Shown piece by piece: positions 15,878 through 23,746 of a stretch of DNA of 23,794 bases. Both the position numbers and the translations under genes were made by a program. Origin of the DNA: Acidobacteriaceae bacterium (GTDB lineage Bacteria > Acidobacteriota > Terriglobia > Terriglobales > Acidobacteriaceae); contig PMBA01000385.1 of the NCBI GenBank assembly GCA_003152795.1, positions 1 to 23,794 of the forward strand, written 5' to 3'. The first letter of the stretch is position 1. The number at the start of each line of letters is the position of its first letter. Under the pieces are notes generated by a model. That model did no database searches. It worked only from the letters and a program-made list of their open reading frames with translations, and was not told the DNA's origin.

Positions 15878-18016
15878 GTGCAGTCTCGAAGAGATCTTCT
15901 AGCAGGCGCCTCAAGGATCGCACTGGCGGGCGCCTTGCCTGCCATCGCAATCCGGGCCGTCGCCAACGATTCGTCCCCGCGGGAGAATTGGCCGGCTCAG
16001 GAACTTAACCTCGCAGGTGAATGGCTTTTCCGTTTCGACCCCGATCGCAGCGGAGAAGCCCAAGACTGGCAACAATCCGAGTTGCCAGTTTCCGGGTGGA
16101 CGATTGTAAGTGTTCCTCACACCTGGCAGGTAATGCCGGGGGAAGAAGAATATCGAGGCCGGGCCTGGTACCGGCGCACCTTTGAGGCACTGAAGGAGTG
16201 GGATTCCAGCATTGTCAGGATCGAGTTTGAAGCTGTATTTCATTCGGCTTCAGTTTGGGTCAACGGCCAACTCGCCGGGTGTCACCTGCGTAAGGGATAC
16301 ACGTCATTCATCCTGGATATTACCTCGCACCTGCGTTTGGGTGCACAGAACGCCATCGTGGTACAGGTGGACAACTCCTTCGATGGATCGATGCTGCCGC
16401 GGGGTCGATCCAGTGACTGGGCGCATGACGGAGGAATCTATCGTCCGGTGCGGCTGCTTATTACACCTCCGGTGTTCATCGAGCGGCTGGCCATCGATGC
16501 CGTACCCCATTTCACGTCTGGGGCGGCGGATGCGTCGTGCGCTGCCAGCGTTGAGGTTTCTGCGACGGTGCACAACTCCACAGCAAAGGCCTGGCAAGGA
16601 CAACTCGGTTATCGTGTGGTGGAAAATGAAACCGGGCATAGTGTTCTGGAGGAACACAGCGCTGCCTCCCTAACCTTGCAGCCCGACGAGACGCGCAACA
16701 TAGCCTTGAGGGCGAGCACAATTTCCGAACCCCGGCTTTGGCACTTCGATCATCCTCACCTCTACACCCTGGAAGTAGTCCTTTCACAGCGCGGGCAAGT
16801 TTTCCACCAACTGAACACAACCTTCGGCATCCGCTCCATCGAGGTAAAGAACAGCGGTATTTATTTGAACGGCGAAAAAATCCGGCTCATGGGTGTTGAG
16901 CGTATGGCGGGCAGCAACCCCGAATTCGGCATGGCTGAGCCAACAGGATGGATCACTCACGACCACGATGACCTGAAGAACCTGAATTGCGCCTTGACCC
17001 GGGTGCACTGGCAGCAGGATCGCCGCGTCCTCGATTACTGTGACCGCCACGGCATTCTGCTGCAAAGTGAAATCCCGGCCTGGGGTTACGCCACCTTCGA
17101 AGGCATGGATTTCCACCCTGGGACCGAGATCATGCAGAACGGTTTGGAGCAATTACAAGAGATGATCGACCGCGACCGTAACCATCCCTGCATCATCTCG
17201 TGGGGACTGTGCAACGAGGTTGATGGACAGAACCCGCCTGCCCATGAGTTTGCGCAGCGACTTTATGCGGAAGCGAAGAAACTCGATCCTCGTCGCCTGT
17301 GCTCCTATGCCTCGAATTCACTGCAGAAGACGCCGGGCAAAGACGTCAGTGGGCTGATGGACTTCATCGAATGGAACGAATATTACGAAACCTGGGCTGA
17401 AGGTACCACGGAGGATCTGCGCCGTAATCTGCTGGAAATCCATCGGGCTTTTCCGGAGAAGCCGATCGTCATCTCCGAGTACGGATATTGCGCCTGCGTT
17501 CCGGAACGGCCGGAAGGTGATGCCCGGCGGATTGAAGTGTTGCTCAGCCACACTCGCGTCTGCCGCGAAATGGATTTCGTCGCCGGTCTCATCTTTTTCT
17601 GCTACAACGACTACCGCACGCATGTCGGAGATAAGGGTGTCGCGGCCACGAAGCAACGCGTCCATGGCGTGGTTGATCTCTATGGAAACCGCAAGCCTTC
17701 CTACGATGCGCTGCGCCTGGAATCCAGCCCGGTGGAGTGGTTTCAGGTTGTCGGTCAACCTGGCGCTCTCGCCATCACCCTGAGAGCCCGGAGGACAGTT
17801 CCCGCGCACCGCATGTCAGGCTATACCTTGAGGGGAGTGCTCTATGGTTATGGCGATATTCCGCTAGAGCGCCGTGAAGCCGAAGTGCCGGCGCTTGCGC
17901 CAGGAGAGCAGGTCACCATCAACCTGCAGTTCACCGAAAAAGAGCCGCTGAAAATTGTATTCGATGTATTGCGTCCGACTGCTTTCTCGGCCTACACGCA
18001 CGTGTGGCGCGCATAG
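15878..18016 (+). CDS. Tat-exported glycoside hydrolase family 2 enzyme
   Basis: A 712-aa GH2 enzyme (beta-galactosidase, beta-glucuronidase or beta-mannosidase type), retaining mechanism. The start is GTG 15878; the ORF extends to 15809 but only the inner start has a GGAGG and puts the signal MQSRRDLLAG first, so Tat export is predicted. The jelly-roll sugar-binding domain covers about 40-195 (LAGEWLFRFD, VPHTWQ, VWVNGQLAGCH), an Ig-like domain about 200-310 and a TIM barrel from about 315. The acid/base is Glu447 (WGLCNEV) and the nucleophile Glu534 (VISEYGY). A short C-terminal beta-domain follows. It lies downstream of the GH3 remnant on the same strand and converges with the GH116-like gene. 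Exact sugar specificity cannot be assigned; a side-chain galactoside is plausible in this cluster. Confidence 0.88.
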   Translation: MQSRRDLLAGASRIALAGALPAIAIRAVANDSSPRENWPAQELNLAGEWLFRFDPDRSGEAQDWQQSELPVSGWTIVSVPHTWQVMPGEEEYRGRAWYRRTFEALKEWDSSIVRIEFEAVFHSASVWVNGQLAGCHLRKGYTSFILDITSHLRLGAQNAIVVQVDNSFDGSMLPRGRSSDWAHDGGIYRPVRLLITPPVFIERLAIDAVPHFTSGAADASCAASVEVSATVHNSTAKAWQGQLGYRVVENETGHSVLEEHSAASLTLQPDETRNIALRASTISEPRLWHFDHPHLYTLEVVLSQRGQVFHQLNTTFGIRSIEVKNSGIYLNGEKIRLMGVERMAGSNPEFGMAEPTGWITHDHDDLKNLNCALTRVHWQQDRRVLDYCDRHGILLQSEIPAWGYATFEGMDFHPGTEIMQNGLEQLQEMIDRDRNHPCIISWGLCNEVDGQNPPAHEFAQRLYAEAKKLDPRRLCSYASNSLQKTPGKDVSGLMDFIEWNEYYETWAEGTTEDLRRNLLEIHRAFPEKPIVISEYGYCACVPERPEGDARRIEVLLSHTRVCREMDFVAGLIFFCYNDYRTHVGDKGVAATKQRVHGVVDLYGNRKPSYDALRLESSPVEWFQVVGQPGALAITLRARRTVPAHRMSGYTLRGVLYGYGDIPLERREAEVPALAPGEQVTINLQFTEKEPLKIVFDVLRPTAFSAYTHVWRA

Positions 18017-18124
18017 CAATGGCTGGGGAGACGGCCTAGACAAGCAACAGGCAAGAGGGCGAGACACACAAGAGGGGTGCCGCTGAACTCCCGCTCCGAT
18101 GTCGGCAAATACCCCACAGATCAC

Positions 18125-20647
18125 TCACTCGGAGCGATAAGGATCACTTAGTTCCATGGCCAGTTCCCAGATGCCTCGTGCCCGCTGGTACATTAAGGCC
18201 CGAAACTTCTTGGGATCCTCAAGCCTCCAAGCCTCCGGGGTACTGAACCAATAGGCTGTCTGTTCGTTCACCCAAGTCTGGTAATACAAGCCCCATCCCA
18301 ACAGCAAGGCATCGGCTTGCAGGGAGCCGTCTTGAATGCGCTTCCCCCAGTGGTAGAGGTTCGCGGCTGCGCAATAACTGACTCCTGTCCAGACCTCAAA
18401 TTGGTGCGCATACTCACTATCGCCGACTCCGGGGCTCGAGTCGGGGTGAAGGGCGTTCGCCGCACCCATGTCGCCAACCCCATCGCCGTTGAAATCCCTG
18501 AGCGGCAACACAGCCCGCCTGAACAGTTGCCGGTAATGCGACGTCAGGCGGTCAGCATTCACCACCGGCGGGAGACCGGTCACATCAACGTAGCGCTCGC
18601 CCACAGTGGCGTCCGCCATTATGTCAGAGTTATGAGCGTTGTATTGGTAGTAGCCAAGTTCGTGGCTCCAAAACTGCTCTTCCGTGCTGGCTTGGGCCCT
18701 CTTTCGTTCCGCAGTGAACTCCTCGAGCAGGGATTTATCCATCCTGTGTTCGGCGATTGCTTCGAGCGCCTCCAGCGCGCCGAGCCAGAGAATGGCGTTG
18801 AACAACTTGTTTTCCTTATATTCGGAGCTCTTCATTTCGCTCAAGCCGTCGCCGTCGGTGTCTGTCGTCTTTTGGTAGCGGTAGGTTCGCAGCAGCGCCG
18901 GCCAGACATCGTCCAGGAACTCGTCGTCCTCGGTCTTGTGCCAATAGGCATGGCACTGTTGGATGAACTTGGGCGAGAATTCGGACCAGGGGGTGGTAAT
19001 CCGACCCGTAATTCCCATGGGCGAAGTGTTGTACCAGCGGCCGTAGCCATCGTATTCAAAAAACGGGTCCCCGGTAATGGAACCTGCGTCGTGCGGACAA
19101 CTCCCGTCGGGGGAATCCCTGATGAAATCGGAGAAAGCCAGCAGGATATCGCGCTCAATTTGCGGCCAGAGATCCCGGTTGCTGCGGGAAGCGTGATGGC
19201 GAACGTCGAAGGTTTCCGCAAAGGCGTACTCTTGGCACTCCATCACCGAGGCGAGGTGCTGACCGGGACGATTGCCGAATTTCTTGGGTTTAGTGATGCA
19301 ACCATTTTCCCAAAACGAGCCGCCGAACGTAGCGTAGTACAATTCATTCAGAACGCTCTGCTTAAGCCACTCAGGATAGGCTGGATTCTGGACGATAGGA
19401 GTTTGCCACGCCTCGACTTCCTTCAGCCACTCCCCCGATTTGAGCAACGCTTCTTTGGCAATTTCAAACGCCTGTCCGGGCTTCGCCGGATAGTACTCGG
19501 TGTAGCGGCGCCACCAGCGCGTGCCGTGTCCAAATTCGATCTGCGGGAAATACCAGGTGAGGGCGAAGGGCACAGTCACTTCCGAGCGCGGAGCAACCTT
19601 AACCTTTACGCACAGCGCCCCCGACGGGAGTTTGCTGTCCAGACTAAGGAGCTTGTCAGACAGTTCCCCATCGGCAGCGAAGTCTTGCCAAATCTCGGTT
19701 CCGTCGCCTTCGCCATCCCAACTCGTGGTATGCGATGCCGCAGCATTCGTGGCGATGCACCACTCGGAGCTTTCCGTTTCCGCGGGATTTGATGGATGGT
19801 GGGCCTTCATCAGGATCGCAGTGATGCCGAGGTGCTCATCGCGAGCCAATTCGTTGGTCAGTCCCCTGCGCTCCCTCGCCGTTTCGTCAACTTCGGCTCC
19901 CTTCGGCTTTCCCATCGGTGTGTTCTGCGAGCCGGTGTAGGGCGCATTCGGAAAAGTGAACATGACGGAAACTTCGACGGGCGAGGACAACGGGTTATGA
20001 ACCCTGAACTGAAAGAGCGCGGCGGGGAGAGACGTTTCCCTGTAGTTGTCTTTAATGACTGGGCTGAAGAACTCCAATGCGATATTGGTCTCGAACGGTC
20101 TATAAGTGCTCCAGCCGCGCGGGAACAGAGCATGGTATTCGCCTTCGTCCGACTGGAGTCGTGGCCACGCAGCGACTACATCATCGGTTGCAAGAGTCCG
20201 CGTTGTTGCCCGTTTTCCATCTACTTGTTCGCGGACATGAAATGCGCCTTGAGGGAGAAAGCGTTCCTCGTACCTTCCGACTTTCATCTGCCATGGCCCG
20301 AATGTGCCGCAGATGTTGTACATGAAATTTCCCGCGCCAATTCCACCGAGCGGAATTCCTTTCTTGACCCGGGTCAGCGTATTCAGTCCCGCCCGATCCT
20401 GCGGGGGTACGCCGTCTTCCGGCATCAACGCGATTTTTGGCAAATCGCCGAGGGTTCGCTTCCAAGCGCAGGACGGAATAGCTCGCGCGCGTACAGTTGG
20501 TGTCGGCGCTCGCTCCCCTGACTCAGTCTGTGTTTCAGTTGCGACCGGGGCGCTCATTGCCGCGAGAGGGCCTCCCGCCAGCATCAGGCCCGCTGCGCTC
20601 GATGAATGCAATATGAACTTGCGCCGTGAGATTGGCCACTTCGCCAT
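18125..20647 (-). CDS. Tat-exported GH116-like (GBA2/DUF608-type) glycoside hydrolase
   Basis: An 840-aa protein. The N-terminus SRRKFILHSSSAAGL is a twin-arginine signal. Residues about 90-330 match the GBA2 N-terminal beta-domain (KGIPLGGIGAGNFMYNICGTFGPWQ) and about 400-825 the alpha/alpha-barrel (DUF608). GH116 enzymes are retaining beta-glucosidases or beta-xylosidases. The nucleophile site is present as CQEYAFAETFDVRHHAS with Glu473. The usual acid/base motif (QTYDxW after DGDG) is not seen: the matching stretch reads DTDGDGLSEMKSSEYKEN (about 596-613) and no Asp stands after Tyr610. Activity or mechanism may therefore differ. AAAGGA lies about 10 nt before ATG 20647. Its neighbours are GH2 (convergent) and GH127 (same strand, upstream). 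The family assignment is good, the activity uncertain. Confidence 0.82.
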   Translation of the reverse strand: MAKWPISRRKFILHSSSAAGLMLAGGPLAAMSAPVATETQTESGERAPTPTVRARAIPSCAWKRTLGDLPKIALMPEDGVPPQDRAGLNTLTRVKKGIPLGGIGAGNFMYNICGTFGPWQMKVGRYEERFLPQGAFHVREQVDGKRATTRTLATDDVVAAWPRLQSDEGEYHALFPRGWSTYRPFETNIALEFFSPVIKDNYRETSLPAALFQFRVHNPLSSPVEVSVMFTFPNAPYTGSQNTPMGKPKGAEVDETARERRGLTNELARDEHLGITAILMKAHHPSNPAETESSEWCIATNAAASHTTSWDGEGDGTEIWQDFAADGELSDKLLSLDSKLPSGALCVKVKVAPRSEVTVPFALTWYFPQIEFGHGTRWWRRYTEYYPAKPGQAFEIAKEALLKSGEWLKEVEAWQTPIVQNPAYPEWLKQSVLNELYYATFGGSFWENGCITKPKKFGNRPGQHLASVMECQEYAFAETFDVRHHASRSNRDLWPQIERDILLAFSDFIRDSPDGSCPHDAGSITGDPFFEYDGYGRWYNTSPMGITGRITTPWSEFSPKFIQQCHAYWHKTEDDEFLDDVWPALLRTYRYQKTTDTDGDGLSEMKSSEYKENKLFNAILWLGALEALEAIAEHRMDKSLLEEFTAERKRAQASTEEQFWSHELGYYQYNAHNSDIMADATVGERYVDVTGLPPVVNADRLTSHYRQLFRRAVLPLRDFNGDGVGDMGAANALHPDSSPGVGDSEYAHQFEVWTGVSYCAAANLYHWGKRIQDGSLQADALLLGWGLYYQTWVNEQTAYWFSTPEAWRLEDPKKFRALMYQRARGIWELAMELSDPYRSE

Positions 20648-20697
20648 TGTGCTGATTCCTTTCCCCGAGAGCCGTTAGAGCGATTACTTACGCCGCC

Positions 20698-20717
20698 ATG
20701 TTTATTGAAACAAACAT
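20698..20717. repeat. Short inverted repeat upstream of the GH116-like gene
   Basis: ATGTTT (20698-20703) and AAACAT (20712-20717) separated by 8 nt, about 50 bp before the GH116-like start in an AT-richer patch. It could be an operator in the promoter of that gene. The arms are only 6 bp, so it may be chance. Confidence 0.28.
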
Positions 20718-20768
20718 ACTACGCGAGCAGCTTTTCAGCCTGAGACTGGCCCAGATTTCCTGCGAGCC

Positions 20769-20885
20769 TTACATTCGCTGCTCGCTTGAGAATCTTCCAT
20801 GCACCCTGCTGAATTCATGTTCGATCTCCTCCAGAGTTTTGCCCTTTGTTTCAGGAACACGCAGAAGTACAAAGAAAAGGTTGAA
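20769..20885 (-). pseudogene. C-terminal remnant of an MFS sugar-porter transporter
   Basis: About 38 codons reading LFFVLLRVPETKGKTLEEIE, then HEFSRVHGRFSSEQRM, before a stop. The PETKGKTLEEIE phrase is the hallmark cytoplasmic tail after the last helix of sugar-porter family transporters (XylE/GLUT type). The frame stays open upstream to 21035, but those residues are Arg/Pro-rich and not membrane-like, so everything before the tail (over 400 aa) is missing. It lies on the same strand as, and just upstream of, the GH116-like gene and probably once belonged to the same sugar-use operon. It cannot function as a transporter. Confidence 0.7.
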
Positions 20886-20886
20886 T

Positions 20887-21072
20887 TCACGCGGCCTTGC
20901 GGGCTTTCGTCGCCGCCTTTCGCGCGGTGTGTGGCTTCTTCCCAGCTTGTGCCGCGGTCTTTCTCGCTTTGGGCGCTGGTTTGACGACAGATGGCAATTC
21001 CCGCTTGGGCGGTTTTGCCGTGCGATGATGGCCATGGTTCAGCGGTTGGATGCGTGCGGCTTCTTCTTCCAT
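20887..21072 (-). pseudogene. Lysine/alanine-rich tail fragment, possibly frameshifted
   Basis: A 61-aa frame beginning MEEEAARIQPLNHGHH and ending in a Lys/Ala/Pro-rich stretch (KARKTAAQAGKK, then KAATKARKAA), like the basic tails of H1-like or other nucleic-acid-binding proteins. No ribosome binding site precedes the ATG. In a neighbouring frame just upstream the sequence reads KASAKEIATL after a stop; adding one base near 21088 would join it smoothly to QLRMEEEAARI. This suggests a 5'-truncated, frameshifted gene end. Its stop is 2 nt from the start of the MFS remnant, so two gene tails are joined here. Parent protein unknown; a genuine tiny basic protein is the alternative. Confidence 0.35.
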
Positions 21073-21114
21073 CCGCAGCTGAGCGTCGCAATCTCTTTAG
21101 CGCTCGCCTTCTAG

Positions 21115-21414
21115 GTATGCAGGAATCGTTTTCGTTGTCATGGAGAGAGTGTGGTAGAAATGGCGACTTCCAAACTGTCCACTTCAGCTCTGTGCCAACG
21201 GTCCGCAATCAGTGGATTGGTGGAAGAGGGCGGCTCTTACCCATCGGGGTGCGCTGCAAGTCGTGATAACTGCAATAGCGTCTCGCTGGGGCAAGCCATC
21301 GCTGGGCATCCGCGCAGTTCGACGGACTGCGGAGTATGTCCTCCAGAAAGTGGGTCATGGTTCAGAGTGCAGGAAACCAGTTTTGGAAATCACTTTCATG
21401 GCCATCCTTTTAAT
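21115..21414. other. Non-coding or unrecognised stretch downstream of the GH127-like gene
   Basis: No reading frame here resembles a known protein. Short frames exist on the + strand (e.g. 21151-21429 and 21212-21433) but have no ribosome binding site and run into the end of the convergent GH127-like gene. A 6-bp hairpin (CTACGC, GCGTAG, 21415-21429) covers the GH127 stop codon without a T tract. Given gene debris on the left, this is probably further eroded sequence. Confidence 0.4.
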
Positions 21415-23247
21415 CTACGCGACGCGTAGGTAGGTCGAATACTGCTCGTCCCCAATGTCAGTAAACGGCAGCATCCTGATCGTGCCGCCCGCGGTTTTTA
21501 CTTGCCAGCTTCTCTGGTCCATCCTCCTGGCAGCCAGCAAGTCCGCTCTGGTCAGCGACGATGGATTATCCGTAACCGCAAACAGTACGAGCGGTCCGAA
21601 TAGTAAGGCGACGGTCTGCGGATGCTGTGGATCGACCGGTTCGAGTCGCGTCTTCATTGGCAAATCCAGTTCGACGCGATCGCCGCTGCTCCATTGGCGA
21701 TGAATCGCAGCAAAACTTCCAGGAGTTGGTGCCACCTTCTCGCGGCGACCGTTTATCGAAATCGACGATCCGTCAGCCCACGTTGGAATCCGAAACCTCA
21801 CAATAAAATCCGTTGCCTTCGATGTCTTCACATCGAATTGCACCATGGTGTCAAACGGATATCGGCTTTGTTGCGTCAGGACGACTTGTGTGCCCTCTTG
21901 TGTCCATCGCAGGGTCGACGGGATGTACAAATTCACCCATACGCCTCGAGGATCGCGGAAATAGGTGTTGATGCGATAGTCGGCTGCTACTTGGGGAAGC
22001 GTTCCCGAGCAGCAGGCCCAGTGCTGAGTGTCCGAGTAAACCTTGTGACCCTTAAAGTTGTAGTCGGAGTAATAGAAAGTCCGCCCGTCGGCCATTAACG
22101 GCTTCGCCCCCAGCACGGTGTTGTACATCATGCGCTCCATGCTGTCTCCATATCGCGACTCGCGAGTCACGCGCAGCAGGTAGCGCGTGAGCTTGAAGTG
22201 CGCGTACGAACCGCACGGTGTTTCAAAGCTGCTATGGCTTCCAGTAAGACTGGCAGCCACGTCTCCACTGTCCGGGGCACGAAGGGTTTCATCCGGCCCC
22301 CAGCCTCCAGTGACAAAACTCTGCTTCGAGAGCATGTCAAAAGCGTTGGTTGCGGCGCGAAGATGTTTCTCGCTACCCAGAGTCAAATACGCCTGCATCG
22401 CCGAGCTCAACGAGTTCACATAACTGTAAGCATGTCTCCCGGCCAGCACGTCGCGGCCTTCCGATAGGGGATCGTAATACTCATCGTCGAGATACTGCCG
22501 CGCCAGTTCGCGATACCGATCCCCGGCGCCGCGTTGGTATGCGAGAAAGAGATTTTCTGAGATCGTGTAGGACTCATCCCACGTCCAACTCTGATCTTTG
22601 TTCGCACGCCATTCTTTTCCGTGTTCCACGGCGTGCTTCGGAAAATGGGGCAAAGCAGTATTGGTGGTGCGTTCGAGAATCGAGAAAGCATCGGGATCGC
22701 CAACGTATCGGTGCGAATCGATCAACCCACAGACGATCTTGTCGTAGCAGTAGGTGGGAAAGCGGTTCTTGTCGTAGTAATCGCCCGAAATCGTCTGCGC
22801 ATACAAGCGGTTCAAGCGGAGCACTTTGTCACGCGTAGGCTGATCCCGCCGGATGGCATACATGCGGGCCAGGGCCGAAACCCATTGGCCAAAAGTACAG
22901 CTGGGAGCAAATCCATCTTCGTCTTTGCCCCACTTGTAATCGGGATTGTAGTGGTACCAGCCACCGAGATCCTCGCCAGGAGCTGGCTGGCCGCTCATCT
23001 GACGCAGCGGCTTCAGTAGACTGTCGTCGCTCAAGCCCATGAGGACGGAATGAGTTTCCTCAAGCTGCTTCTCATGGAGCTCACTCGTCAGTACTACATC
23101 ACCGTAATCAAACTGTTCCAGCGGTTGCACCGCTGAAGCGGCGGCCAGCGCTCCTGGGAGCCAACGGCCTGGAACCACAATCCCCGCAGTCATCAGCGAG
23201 GCCGACTTCATGAATCTCCTGCGCGAAATTCCCAGTGGAGAGAACAT
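21415..23247 (-). CDS. Tat-exported GH127-like (DUF1680) beta-L-arabinofuranosidase family enzyme
   Basis: A 610-aa protein of the beta-L-arabinofuranosidase family. The N-terminus GISRRRFMKSASLMTAGIVV is a twin-arginine signal. The alpha/alpha-barrel covers about 45-420, with GGWYHYNPDYKWGKDEDGF and MQAYLTLG-like helices; C-terminal beta-domains follow (VWVNLYIPS, FIVRFRIPTWADG, ALLFGPLVLFAV). GH127 uses a Zn-held cysteine nucleophile. Here Glu342 and Cys345 (SFETPCGSYAH) and the Cys412-Cys413 pair (HWACCSGTLPQ) match that set, with Cys412 as likely nucleophile. The Glu and first Cys are three residues apart rather than two as in HypBA1, so it may be a sub-family with another sugar. It lies upstream of the GH116-like gene, separated by debris. 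The start is supported by the signal; the ribosome binding site is weak. Confidence 0.85.
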   Translation of the reverse strand: MFSPLGISRRRFMKSASLMTAGIVVPGRWLPGALAAASAVQPLEQFDYGDVVLTSELHEKQLEETHSVLMGLSDDSLLKPLRQMSGQPAPGEDLGGWYHYNPDYKWGKDEDGFAPSCTFGQWVSALARMYAIRRDQPTRDKVLRLNRLYAQTISGDYYDKNRFPTYCYDKIVCGLIDSHRYVGDPDAFSILERTTNTALPHFPKHAVEHGKEWRANKDQSWTWDESYTISENLFLAYQRGAGDRYRELARQYLDDEYYDPLSEGRDVLAGRHAYSYVNSLSSAMQAYLTLGSEKHLRAATNAFDMLSKQSFVTGGWGPDETLRAPDSGDVAASLTGSHSSFETPCGSYAHFKLTRYLLRVTRESRYGDSMERMMYNTVLGAKPLMADGRTFYYSDYNFKGHKVYSDTQHWACCSGTLPQVAADYRINTYFRDPRGVWVNLYIPSTLRWTQEGTQVVLTQQSRYPFDTMVQFDVKTSKATDFIVRFRIPTWADGSSISINGRREKVAPTPGSFAAIHRQWSSGDRVELDLPMKTRLEPVDPQHPQTVALLFGPLVLFAVTDNPSSLTRADLLAARRMDQRSWQVKTAGGTIRMLPFTDIGDEQYSTYLRVA

Positions 23248-23327
23248 ATGTGGATACCATCACTCTCGATTCAAACTTTTGTGAGAACGGGGAGAAATGC
23301 TAGCAGTTCGCATGCCCCCATGCCTAA

Positions 23328-23612
23328 CCAAAACTCGATTGGACTGTCCACCAACTATGTCTCTGCGACAAGGCGCAAGACGACGGGATCGCGTTGGTCT
23401 TTGTCCTTTACGATCTTAGGCATACATTTGCAACGCGCATGGCCCAGGAAGGAATCGACCTAGCGACGCTCGCGAAAATCCTCGGCCACAACTCTATCCG
23501 CATCGTCGAGCGCTACGTTCACCCGACGGACGAGCATAAGAAGAATGCTATGCTCCGGTACGAAGCGAGTCAGGCGAGGGCCGAAGCGGGGCAGTTCCCG
23601 AGGACAAATTGA
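23328..23612 (+). pseudogene. C-terminal remnant of a tyrosine recombinase/integrase
   Basis: The frame opens after a TAA at 23325-23327 and shows the catalytic end of a phage-type integrase from about 23376: VLYDLRHTFATRMAQEG, LATLAKILGHNSIRIV and ERYVHPTDEHKK. The box II Arg, the LGH His and the Tyr nucleophile (codon 23514-23516) are visible. The N-terminal DNA-binding domains and the first catalytic Arg are absent, so the gene is a remnant. It lies 134 bp from the 3' end of a tRNA-Cys gene, the usual place for an integrase of an island inserted into a tRNA. A TTG at 23394 could start a short product, but no function is expected. Confidence 0.75.
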
Positions 23613-23746
23613 ACCCGAGATTTCGCCCTACTTTTTGCCGTACCCCTGGGCCCAAATCAGCCCGATTTTTCCCCATCCAGGCAGAATGCGGCGGAAGCCT
23701 GAAAATGAACGGAGCACAGTGGAATCAGGTAATTACAAGAAAACGC

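Noticed and set aside
18092..18136. 8-bp inverted repeat (CGCTCCGA, TCGGAGCG) between GH2 and GH116-like genes
   Set aside because: The loop is 29 nt, one arm lies in the GH116 coding end and no T tract follows, so it is weak as a terminator.
18317..19792. 491-codon open frame on the + strand opposite the GH116-like gene
   Set aside because: It lies wholly antisense to a clear GH116-like gene, shows no recognisable domain and has Arg/Val/Gly-rich composition typical of a GC-driven shadow frame.
21415..21429. CTACGC/GCGTAG hairpin at the GH127 stop codon
   Set aside because: Short stem inside coding sequence without a T tract; likely chance in GC-rich DNA.
23613..23746. A second copy of the tRNA-Cys 3' end as an attachment repeat
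   Set aside because: No matching stretch was noticed here or elsewhere in the window by eye; the other attachment site, if any, would be outside.
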